From JBBIQS01 sp037442205 (GTDB taxonomy: Bacteria > Myxococcota > Myxococcia > Myxococcales > UBA5297), in NCBI GenBank assembly GCA_037442205.1, contig JBBIQS010000162.1, positions 1-7,438 on the forward strand: 7,438 nt of DNA, written 5' to 3'. Within the stretch, counting starts at the first letter, position 1; each line of letters opens with the position of its first letter. A program made the position numbers and the translations under genes. Under the pieces are notes generated by a model. The model was not told where the DNA came from. It saw only the letters and a program-made list of their open reading frames with translations, and did not search any database. Below, piece after piece: positions 1 through 7,176 of the stretch.

Positions 1-16
1 CCCAATTAGCGGGTGT

Positions 17-38
17 GCCGCCGGCTCCGGCCGGCGGC
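17..38 (+). terminator. Stem-loop, possible end of an unseen upstream gene
   Basis: A perfect 9-bp inverted repeat (GCCGCCGGC at 17-25, GCCGGCGGC at 30-38) encloses a TCCG tetraloop. A TAG triplet lies at 7-9, seven nt before the stem, the same spacing seen between the kinase stop and its stem-loop at 5075. If an upstream gene ends at that TAG, this is its terminator or an intercistronic hairpin. There is no T-run, so classical intrinsic termination is doubtful. The stem also sits 22 nt before the ATG of the next gene and could influence its translation. Confidence 0.35.
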
Positions 39-60
39 GCCGCGCAGGGACAGAGGGCCG

Positions 61-792
61 ATGGCGCAAGACCTGATCCTGGCCGGCGTGGTCCACCGCG
101 ACCCGGCTGGCCTGCCGAGGCTAGCGGCGCTGCTCGAGGAGCTGAGCCCGAAGGCAGTGGCCCTGGAGCTGGCCGAGCCGTCGGTCGCCCTGCGGCGAGA
201 GCGGGGCGCGGCGCTGCGCCAGAAGATGGCGGCGGCGCTGGCCGAGGTCGGGCAGGGCGCGCTGGCGGAGGCGCTGGAGCGCGGCGAGAGGCTCGGAGGC
301 GGGGTGGGGGAGCTGGCGGCGGCCCTTGAGCTGCCCTACGAGTTTGCCGGCGCCGAGGCCTATTGCCGGCACACCGGGGCACCGCTCGAGCTGCTTGGCG
401 ACCCCGAGGCTGCCCGCCTGGCGGTGGCGCGCCTGGAAGATGAGCTGCTGACAGCAGAGCACCTGCGAGCGCTGCTGGAGTCCGAGGCGCGCGCCGGGAT
501 CGAGGGCAGCTCCGCCGGGGAGCAGTACGCCCTGGCCCGCAGCTACCTGGGCAAGGCGCAGCTGTTCCGCTACCACTTCTCGGCGGCCGAGGCCGCGGCG
601 CTGGAGGCGCAGGCGGGAGCAGCCGCGCCCAGGCTGGAGGCGCTGCTGACCCGAGGCGGGCCGGTGCTCTACCTCGCCGGCTGGGAGCAGCTGATCGACG
701 GAGGGCTGCGCACCGTCTACCCGCGCTTCAAGGAGCGGGCGCGCCGGGTCCTGCTGTGCGACGCCAAGCTCTCGGCAGGCCCGGCCCACTGA
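61..792 (+). CDS. TraB/PrgY-like protein of unknown function
   Basis: Encodes 243 aa with no signal peptide or membrane segment, so probably cytoplasmic. The N-terminus reads ILAGVVHRDP (residues 6-15, H12) followed by a helix and AVALEL (E36). This resembles the opening beta-strand, GTAHxS-like motif and xxVxVEL motif of the TraB/PrgY/GumN superfamily. Near the C-terminus VLYLAGWEQLID (residues 202-213) resembles the family's late strand-Gly-His/Trp element. The middle is Ala/Leu/Glu-rich and helical. Some TraB-family members act in peptide pheromone shutdown or are proposed to be proteases, but I would not transfer a function. ATG 61 is chosen over GTG 13 because family similarity begins at once, AGGGA (46-50) and GAGGG (53-57) lie upstream, and the upstream 16 codons run through a stem-loop and are Arg/Pro-rich. 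cutA starts 29 nt downstream on the same strand, suggesting cotranscription. The family call is by motif resemblance only. Confidence 0.6.
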   Translation: MAQDLILAGVVHRDPAGLPRLAALLEELSPKAVALELAEPSVALRRERGAALRQKMAAALAEVGQGALAEALERGERLGGGVGELAAALELPYEFAGAEAYCRHTGAPLELLGDPEAARLAVARLEDELLTAEHLRALLESEARAGIEGSSAGEQYALARSYLGKAQLFRYHFSAAEAAALEAQAGAAAPRLEALLTRGGPVLYLAGWEQLIDGGLRTVYPRFKERARRVLLCDAKLSAGPAH

Positions 793-821
793 GGGCGCGT
801 GAGAATCGCGAGGAGGCGCTG

Positions 822-1166
822 ATGGAGCAGCCGGCGAACGAGTTCCTGGTGGTGCTGGTGACCGCGCCTTCTGCGGACAAGGCGGCGGGCATCGCCCGCG
901 CGCTGGTCGAAGAGCGGCTGGCGGCCTGCGCCAACATCGTTCCGGGGATGCGGTCGATCTATCGCTGGGAGGGAAAGGTGTGCGACGAGGCCGAGGCGCT
1001 GATGGTGATCAAGACCCGCGCCGAGGCCCTGGAGCCGCTCAAGCAGAGGGTGCTGGCGCTGCACCCGTACAGCTGCCCGGAGGTGATCGCCCTGCCGGTC
1101 GCCGGCGGTCACCGCGCCTACCTGGACTGGCTGGCCGGCCAGGTGGGCCCGGTCACTTCTTCTTGA
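822..1166 (+). CDS. cutA: CutA1 divalent-ion tolerance protein
   Basis: Encodes 114 aa, the usual length of CutA1, a small trimeric ferredoxin-like protein named for copper tolerance in Escherichia coli. Its precise biochemical role is still debated. Family signatures are clear: strand FLVVLVTAPS (8-17); ARALVEERLAACANIVPG (25-42); SIYRWEGKV (45-53); the acidic stretch and EALMVIKT (58-65); HPYSCPEVIALP (81-92), matching the conserved HPYxxPEIIxxP; and YLDWL (100-104). The start is well fixed by a strong AGGAGG at 811-816 with 5-nt spacing, although the open frame extends further upstream. Cys36 lies in the conserved helix end. The gene follows the TraB-like gene by 29 nt, probably in the same operon. 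Its last 14 nt overlap the end of the convergent zinc-ribbon gene, so there is no room for a conventional terminator between them. Confidence 0.93.
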   Translation: MEQPANEFLVVLVTAPSADKAAGIARALVEERLAACANIVPGMRSIYRWEGKVCDEAEALMVIKTRAEALEPLKQRVLALHPYSCPEVIALPVAGGHRAYLDWLAGQVGPVTSS

Positions 1167-1440
1167 ACAGGGCCTCGAAGGCCGCCTTGGCGGCGTTCAT
1201 GTCCGCCCCGCTCTTGCCGCGCGGCATCCCGACCTCGAAGAACTCGCAGAAGTTGGAGCGGTCCTTCTCCCGGGGCACATCCGCCTGCGGCTCGCGGCAT
1301 TCCTTGGCCGCCGACGGATCGTGGAAGCGGCACTGGTAGCAGCAGTGGAGGTCGGCGCCGCAGTGCTCGCACTCGCTGGCTCGCCCGACGATGCCCTGCA
1401 GCTCGTTGGTCTTTCCGCAGCCGTGGCAGGTGAGGTTCAT
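1153..1440 (-). CDS. Small double-cysteine-cluster zinc-ribbon protein
   Basis: Encodes 95 aa. Two cysteine clusters are visible. The first, C5-x2-C8-x15-C24-x2-C27, is a classic zinc ribbon, with CHGCG and CEHCGADL knuckles. The second, C34-x2-C37-x10-C48-x16-C65, lies in CYQCRFHDPSA...CREP...NFCEFF. Cys33 is an extra cysteine. The C-terminal 25 residues are Lys/Ala-rich and lack cysteines. I recognise the pattern CxxCxF(Y/H)DPSA...CREPxA...(D/E)K..xNFCxFF from conserved hypothetical proteins of proteobacteria, but know no assigned function. Eight cysteines suggest two structural zinc sites; an iron-sulfur cluster is possible for the second. A role in RNA, DNA or protein binding is speculation. 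ATG 1440 is preceded on the minus strand by AGGGA with about 7-nt spacing. The stop overlaps cutA by 14 nt, tail to tail. Coding is supported by cysteine spacing and by a conserved-looking sequence in a high-GC frame. Confidence 0.85.
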   Translation of the reverse strand: MNLTCHGCGKTNELQGIVGRASECEHCGADLHCCYQCRFHDPSAAKECREPQADVPREKDRSNFCEFFEVGMPRGKSGADMNAAKAAFEALFKKK

Positions 1441-1474
1441 GGGCCATCCCTGTAACAGACGGCGCCGGGGCGCT

Positions 1475-1510
1475 CAAGGGCGGGGCCTTCGCCGCCGGGC
1501 CCCGTCTTTG
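1475..1510 (+). terminator. Long stem-loop between divergent genes, possible terminator
   Basis: Bases 1475-1487 (CAAGGGCGGGGCC) pair with 1498-1510 (GGCCCCGTCTTTG): 13 consecutive pairs including two G.U wobbles, around a 10-nt loop. The core is a perfect 7-bp inverted repeat. The wobbles pair only in plus-strand RNA; the minus-strand copy would have A-C mismatches, so the element looks built for rightward transcripts. It lies upstream of the promoter at 1538, so it may stop read-through from the cutA operon and insulate the exported-protein gene. The right arm ends in TCTTTG but there is no clean T-run. Confidence 0.45.
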
Positions 1511-1537
1511 CTCCCGAGCGAGCCGCAGCAGACCCGC

Positions 1538-1567
1538 TTGTCGTGCTGGCGACCGCTTCGCTAGACT
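1538..1567 (+). promoter_or_regulatory. Putative sigma70-type promoter for the exported-protein gene
   Basis: TTGTCG (1538-1543) and TAGACT (1562-1567) are separated by 18 nt, each matching 4 of 6 consensus positions. The GCTAGACT context resembles many myxobacterial start regions, as I recall them. It would place the transcript start near 1574, about 20 nt before the ATG at 1595, leaving AGGAG (1581-1585) as the ribosome binding site. No experimental support is available. Confidence 0.5.
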
Positions 1568-1594
1568 CCCCCCGACTTCAAGGAGCCTCACACC

Positions 1595-2224
1595 ATGAAC
1601 CTTCGCACCTTCGCGCTCGCCCTCCCGCTCGTTATCGCCTACTCCGGCCAGGCCTTGGCCGCCGACCTGCCGATGACCGCCGAGGAGTTCCGCCTGTGGC
1701 GCGACTACCAGGCCGCCGCCGAGGACCCCAAGGTCCAGAAGATGCCCGAGAAGGAGCGCCTGCCGGCCATCGCCCGCAACTTCTCCTCGGTCTACAAGCA
1801 GAAGATCACCGTCAAGGACCTGAGCGCGGCCATCGCCAAGGGCGACCAGTTCGGCGCCGGGATCGGCAAGCAGGCCGAGGACAGCATCCGCGCCGCCCTC
1901 GCCGACACCGAGTTCGCCGCCCGCATCAAGGAGGTCAAGGTCGATACCAGCGCCTCCCACGTGGTGACCTACGTCGCCTTCACCACCGACAAGCCGGAGA
2001 CCCTCGACCGCGAGGCCTGCCTGGCAGTCGTGCGTGCGCGCAAGGGTGCGGCCCTGGCCTCGACCATCAAGGTGGCGATCGCCGACCCCGCCGACGCCGG
2101 CAAGGTGCTGTTCGAAGGGCTGATCAGCGCCGAGTCGGCCGACCGGATCAACGAGGGCCGCATCGTCGACTTCGCCTCGACCCGCTATCTCAAGCTCTTC
2201 GAGAAGGTGAAGCGCGCCGAGTAG
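1595..2224 (+). CDS. Exported protein of unknown function
   Basis: Encodes 209 aa. Residues 1-22 form a typical Sec signal peptide: a short basic start (MNLR), a hydrophobic core (FALALPLVIAY) and a small-residue cleavage site (SGQALA, then ADLPM). The mature protein is about 187 aa, charged and soluble-looking, with no further membrane segment, no lipobox cysteine and a single Cys. It appears helical at first (TAEEFRLWRDYQAAAEDPKVQ), then has a mixed region containing VVTYVAFTTDKPETLDREACLAVVRARKG. I do not recognise a family or catalytic motif. The start is supported by AGGAG at 1581-1585 (9-nt spacing), a promoter-like pair upstream and the signal peptide itself. Third codon positions are almost all G or C, supporting coding. 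It likely acts in the periplasm or is secreted. The next gene, the kinase, has its own strong promoter, so the two are probably separate units, although neighbourhood leaves a functional link possible. Confidence 0.85.
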   Translation: MNLRTFALALPLVIAYSGQALAADLPMTAEEFRLWRDYQAAAEDPKVQKMPEKERLPAIARNFSSVYKQKITVKDLSAAIAKGDQFGAGIGKQAEDSIRAALADTEFAARIKEVKVDTSASHVVTYVAFTTDKPETLDREACLAVVRARKGAALASTIKVAIADPADAGKVLFEGLISAESADRINEGRIVDFASTRYLKLFEKVKRAE

Positions 2225-2294
2225 CCGCCCCAGGCCGCCCAGCCGACGGCCGGGCACGCGCCTGCCAGCTCGTAGTGCCGGAAGCGAACCCATT

Positions 2295-2339
2295 CCCGGG
2301 CCGCGCGAGGCGCCGCCGGTGCGGCCGCGCCGACCCGGG
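2295..2339. repeat. GC-rich imperfect inverted repeat after the exported-protein gene
   Basis: Two copies of the palindrome CCCGGG (2295-2300 and 2334-2339) can pair. Inside them GGCCGC (2299-2304) can instead pair with GCGGCC (2321-2326). The element is about 70 nt past the stop of the exported-protein gene and just before the kinase promoter, so it could help end upstream transcription. There is no T-run, and base composition alone makes such repeats common here. The 12-mer GGCGCCGCCGGT also occurs at 2309-2320 and again at 2467-2478 in the kinase leader, probably by chance. Confidence 0.25.
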
Positions 2340-2351
2340 GAAAACGCCCGA

Positions 2352-2380
2352 TTGACCGGTCGATGATCGGCCTCTAAAAT
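2352..2380 (+). promoter_or_regulatory. Near-consensus sigma70 promoter of the kinase gene
   Basis: TTGACC (2352-2357, 5 of 6 consensus) and TAAAAT (2375-2380, 5 of 6) are separated by exactly 17 nt, within a short AT-richer island in otherwise GC-rich DNA. It predicts a transcript start near 2387 and an untranslated leader of about 113 nt before ATG 2500. This is the best promoter match in the window and indicates housekeeping, fairly strong transcription of the kinase gene independent of the upstream gene. Confidence 0.72.
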
Positions 2381-2499
2381 CGCCAATTTAGCAGTGCCGG
2401 TGCCGCCGCGCGGTCCAGGTTGACTCGGGCTGACGCGCCGCACCCAGAACCCGAGCGGGCGCGACAGGCGCCGCCGGTCGGAAAGCCAGACGAGGCCGC

Positions 2500-5067
<2,568 letters not shown>

Positions 5068-5382
5068 CCGGGCTCCAAGCGAACCGAGGCCGCCTCATCG
5101 CCCGCCCGGTTCGCTTGGCGCGGCGTGGGCGAGGCGGCTGGCGCGGCACTGGCCGCCGCCGCGCGAGGAGGCGGTCGCGACCGAGATCGGCGGCTCGAGG
5201 CGCCAGGCGCACGCGCCGACGGGCTGCGGCCGCAGGAGGCTGCGAGCGAACCGGGGCTGTGACAGCTCTTCGGGAGTCAATGGGCGCTCGGCGGACCGGG
5301 CGCCATTCGACCGGCGAGCCCCACTCGCTGGCCGAGACTCAGGGAGCCGCCGGGTTGCCGAGGCAGGGAAGCGGCGAGGAAG
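5068..5382. other. Convergent intergenic region between kinase and DsbA-like genes
   Basis: This 315-nt stretch holds no credible gene; the open frames crossing it are Arg-rich and lack ribosome binding sites or family resemblance. It contains the stem-loop at 5075-5118, a perfect 12-bp palindrome CGGTCGCGACCG at 5172-5183, a short hyphenated repeat GCTGT-G-ACAGC at 5256-5266, and an imperfect hairpin at 5279-5307 (AATGG pairs with CCATT, then CGC with GCG past a bulged G). The last could help terminate the leftward dsbA-like transcript. Nothing else is apparent. Confidence 0.6.
5075..5118 (+). terminator. Stem-loop just after the kinase stop, likely terminator
   Basis: A perfect 12-bp inverted repeat, CCAAGCGAACCG (5075-5086) and CGGTTCGCTTGG (5107-5118), starts 7 nt after the kinase stop. 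The 20-nt loop can form a further short GGC/GCC stem. No T-run follows, so it may act as a U-less terminator, assist factor-dependent termination or protect the 3' end. The symmetrical stem could also serve the convergent dsbA-like gene, but its stop is about 265 nt away. Confidence 0.6.
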
Positions 5383-6126
5383 CTACGGCGTAGAGGTCCG
5401 AGCGCCGGGGGCCGTCTTCCCGCCCTTGACCAACTCCTGGTAGAGGGCCTCCGGTGCGATCCCGCGGGCCAGCGCCTGGTTGGCCTTCTCCAGCTCCTCG
5501 TCGATCACCTTCTTGAATTCCTCGAACGGCAGGGCCCCGACCACCAGCCGCCCGTTGATGAAGAACGAGGGCGTCCCGCCGGCGCCCAGGGAGGTGACCA
5601 GCGCCTGGTCGGCGGCGATGCGGTCCTTGACGTCCTGCCGCTCGAGCGCGGCGCGGAACCGCTCCATGTCCAGCCCCAGCTCCTGGGCGTACTTCTCCAG
5701 GCTCTCCCGGCCCAGGCTCTGCTGGTTGTCGAAGAGCTTGTCGTGCATCTCGAAGTACTTGCCCTGCTCGTGCGCCGCCAGCGCCGCCTGGGCGGCCAGC
5801 GGGGCGAACTTGTGGAAGCTGAGCGGGTTCATCTTCACCGCCAGCCGCACGTCGCCGCCGTAGGCCCGCTGCAACTGGTGGATGGTGGTGTTGGCCTTGC
5901 TGCAATAGGGGCACTGGAAGTCGGTCGCCTCGATGATGGTGACCTTGGCGGTCGGCGAGCCGCTCACCGGGCTGGCGCCGACTGGCACGCTGTAGATCGT
6001 CTGGTCGCCGATGGCCGAGTTGGCGCCGCCGGCGGGGCCTCGCGAGACCGGGCCGCGGGCGGCCTGCCACACCACCGAGGCCAGGATTGCTCCGACGATC
6101 ACCGCGACGAGGGAAGAGCCTTTCAC
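5383..6126 (-). CDS. Membrane-anchored DsbA-family thiol-disulfide oxidoreductase
   Basis: Encodes 247 aa from GTG 6126. The N-terminus is MKGSS followed by a hydrophobic segment (about residues 6-20), a signal anchor or uncleaved signal peptide, then a Gly/Pro-rich tether. The thioredoxin-fold domain follows: AKVTIIEATDFQCPYC, with the redox pair C72-PY-C75; a helical insert (about 103-178, including FAPLAAQAALAAHEQGKYFEMHDKLF); and the cis-proline loop GGTPSFFINGR (T185-P186). This is the Thioredoxin_4/DsbA-like family that catalyses dithiol-disulfide exchange on exported proteins; oxidase or reductase direction cannot be read from sequence. The open frame extends to 6333, but GTG 6126 is preferred. 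AAAAGGAG lies at 6143-6136 with 9-nt spacing, and a promoter-like pair at 6240-6212 places the upstream ATG 6237 inside its -35 box. The hydrophobic segment then sits directly at the N-terminus. It converges on the kinase gene and is probably monocistronic; no DsbB partner is visible. Confidence 0.92.
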   Translation of the reverse strand: MKGSSLVAVIVGAILASVVWQAARGPVSRGPAGGANSAIGDQTIYSVPVGASPVSGSPTAKVTIIEATDFQCPYCSKANTTIHQLQRAYGGDVRLAVKMNPLSFHKFAPLAAQAALAAHEQGKYFEMHDKLFDNQQSLGRESLEKYAQELGLDMERFRAALERQDVKDRIAADQALVTSLGAGGTPSFFINGRLVVGALPFEEFKKVIDEELEKANQALARGIAPEALYQELVKGGKTAPGARTSTP

Positions 6127-6135
6127 CGGGGACGA

Positions 6136-6143
6136 CTCCTTTT
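6136..6143 (-). promoter_or_regulatory. Ribosome binding site that fixes the GTG start of the DsbA-like gene
   Basis: On the minus strand AAAAGGAG is followed by 9 nt and then GTG AAA GGC. It is the strongest Shine-Dalgarno match upstream of this gene. The alternative in-frame ATG at 6237 has no comparable purine tract at the right distance, and the ATG-extended N-terminus would put 37 polar residues before the membrane segment. Confidence 0.75.
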
Positions 6144-6211
6144 CTTGGGCTTGGACCGCCGAGGCGGACTGCCCCGGGAGAAGGGGCTGGGACCGGGCCT
6201 CGGCGGGCACT

Positions 6212-6240
6212 TTTCTAGCAGAGCGCGGCTGGGGCATCAA
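6212..6240 (-). promoter_or_regulatory. Putative sigma70-type promoter of the DsbA-like gene
   Basis: Read on the minus strand, TTGATG (6240-6235) and TAGAAA (6217-6212) are separated by exactly 17 nt, each matching 4 of 6 consensus positions. The -10 context GCTAGA resembles the promoter at 1562. The predicted start lies near 6205, giving a leader of roughly 80 nt to GTG 6126. The in-frame ATG 6237 falls within the -35 box, which argues against that ATG as a translation start. Confidence 0.55.
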
Positions 6241-6848
6241 GGCGCAATTGCCTTTGTTTATCAGGGGTTGACAGGGCTCGGCGCCCCGGGCGGGCGTGCG
6301 CTGGCCTCCGCGGGCGCCGTCCGACCTCGGCATTGCGCCCGTCGGCGCAGATGGCTATGTGACTGCCTGCTTCCCGGGCGTGCTGTGAGAGCTTTGGGCC
6401 TCTGGCACATCCAAAGAGCGCCGGTCGGCTTGTTGCCGGCCGCTGCCTGAGCGGGCAAGGGCTTCCCCAGAGAGCAAGTGCCGCGATTATCTGTAGCTGC
6501 AAGAGGATTCAAGATGGGCGACGGACCGGGGGCGAGCGCGTCCGCCTACGAGCCGTCGGGGCGCCCGGCCCGCTCCGTTGGAGGGGGAGCCGCGGGAGCG
6601 GATGGTCCCCGCGGACAGTGCCCAGGTCGGGCGAGGTTCACAGATTCGCGCAAAGAAGCCTTGAAGTCGGGGGGCCGAGTGGCGCAATATCGGGAGAGGT
6701 TGGGCTTGTGGCTGCGGGGTTCAGGGTTGGTCTCCCGCGCCGGCGGCACCGAGGCAGCAGCGGATCGGGTGCCCGCGGATGTCCCCAGGCCCGCCTTCGC
6801 GCTCGGTCTCTCGATGCGGCGGCCCGGAACGCAGCAGGCAGTTGGGGT

Positions 6849-6884
6849 CCAGCCGGCGGGTCGTTGGTCGGTCGAGCCGGCTGG
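6849..6884. repeat. Perfect 9-bp inverted repeat
   Basis: CCAGCCGGC (6849-6857) pairs with GCCGGCTGG (6876-6884) around an 18-nt loop. It is the first of a series of strong stems leading to the gene at 7177. It may be RNA structure or a dyad protein-binding site; high GC raises the chance background. Confidence 0.5.
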
Positions 6885-6907
6885 CGCGAGAGCAGCCTGA
6901 CGGCAGA

Positions 6908-6928
6908 GCGCGCTCGGTGAGAGCGCGC
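6908..6928. repeat. Perfect 8-bp stem-loop with GGTGA loop
   Basis: GCGCGCTC (6908-6915) pairs with GAGCGCGC (6921-6928) around the pentaloop GGTGA. It is a compact, stable hairpin if transcribed. No T-run follows, so it is not an obvious intrinsic terminator. Confidence 0.5.
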
Positions 6929-6929
6929 G

Positions 6930-6974
6930 GCGGTGGACGAGGGCAAGGGACCACCGGACAGCACCACCCACCGC
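6930..6974. repeat. Inverted repeat with two competing partners
   Basis: GCGGTGG (6930-6936) can pair with CCACCGC (6968-6974, 7 bp). Its CGGTGG part can instead pair with CCACCG (6951-6956, 6 bp). The two pairings exclude each other, as in attenuators and riboswitch expression platforms. With only 6-7 bp in GC-rich DNA, chance is a real alternative. Confidence 0.35.
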
Positions 6975-7005
6975 TGCCGCGAGCGACAGATTGACTTTTC
7001 CGGCC

Positions 7006-7041
7006 CTGGGCGGCCGCAGCCTCTGAATAGTGGCCGCCCGG
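7006..7041. repeat. 8-bp inverted repeat, extendable by wobble
   Basis: GGGCGGCC (7008-7015) pairs perfectly with GGCCGCCC (7032-7039) around a 16-nt loop that holds the only AT-richer bases nearby (CTGAATAGT). One T.G wobble and one C-G pair extend it outward in plus-strand RNA. Confidence 0.45.
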
Positions 7042-7068
7042 CGGAAGCAGCAAAGGACGTTGAACAGC

Positions 7069-7087
7069 GCCCGCAGAGAACGCGGGC
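7069..7087. repeat. 6-bp stem-loop
   Basis: GCCCGC (7069-7074) pairs with GCGGGC (7082-7087) around AGAGAAC. It is short but lies in line with the neighbouring stems and has a purine-rich loop. Confidence 0.35.
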
Positions 7088-7124
7088 ACCAGGTCTTCAC
7101 AGGAGCGCGCGGCCCGCCGCGCCC

Positions 7125-7146
7125 CGCCGCCCGAGATCGGGCGGCG
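7125..7146 (+). terminator. Strong 9-bp stem-loop before the truncated gene
   Basis: CGCCGCCCG (7125-7133) and CGGGCGGCG (7138-7146) form a perfect all-GC stem around the tetraloop AGAT, ending 30 nt before ATG 7177. It is the most stable hairpin in the region. A short CAGTTTC follows, too weak for a clear T-tract. It could be an attenuator, a terminator of upstream transcription or a leader stem controlling the gene at 7177. Confidence 0.45.
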
Positions 7147-7176
7147 CCTCACTCAGTTTCGCGGGCAGGACGGAAC

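Larger units (their letters stand above)
6241..7176. other. Nearly 1 kb gene-free region with many inverted repeats
   Basis: I find no convincing protein gene, tRNA, rRNA, tmRNA, RNase P or SRP RNA here. The longest open frames on either strand are Arg/Gly/Pro-rich with no family resemblance. Third-position GC in the best plus-strand candidate (6514-6900) is only about three quarters by my count, against over 90% in the opening codons of the kinase gene. Left part: small stems at 6334-6349 (TGCGCC/GGCGCA, CGTC loop), 6392-6416 (CTTTGG/CCAAAG) and 6590-6614 (CCGCGGG/CCCGCGG). Right part (6849-7146): six further stems described separately. It may be a long leader of the gene at 7177, a noncoding RNA locus, or an eroded former gene. 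Confidence 0.6.

Noticed and set aside
13..60. GTG 13 as start of the TraB-like gene
   Set aside because: The added 16 codons run through a stem-loop, are Arg/Pro-rich and precede a better-placed ATG with purine tracts upstream.
1118..2443. 441-codon minus-strand open frame spanning the exported-protein gene
   Set aside because: It is opposite a gene with signal peptide, ribosome site and coding bias, and its translation is the low-complexity type produced by antisense frames in high-GC DNA.
6268..6296. Perfect -35 hexamer TTGACA at 6268-6273 on the plus strand
   Set aside because: No -10-like sequence lies 15-19 nt downstream; the DNA there is all G and C.
6352..6367. Sigma54-like site TGGCTATGTGACTGCC
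   Set aside because: GG and GC have the exact 10-nt separation, but several other consensus positions fail and there is no gene nearby to be driven; too weak to list as a feature.
6661..6690. Weak promoter-like pair TTGAAG and CAATAT with 18-nt spacing
   Set aside because: The -10 matches only 3 of 6 positions, and nearly 490 nt separate it from the next gene start; compatible with chance.
6514..6900. Possible 128-aa plus-strand gene with AAGAGG (6501-6506) before ATG 6514
   Set aside because: The ribosome site is acceptable, but the product is Gly/Arg/Pro-rich with no recognisable pattern and only about 75% of third positions are G or C, near the regional average and well below real genes here.
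7036..7056. GGCGGAAGCAGCAAAGG, reminiscent of the SRP RNA core
   Set aside because: The required flanking GGTCAGG and the tandem GGAA elements are absent, so this is not a bacterial SRP RNA.
6546..7152. Long minus-strand open frames across the gene-free region
   Set aside because: Arg/Pro/Ser-rich translations, no ribosome site, no family resemblance; expected in stop-poor GC-rich DNA.
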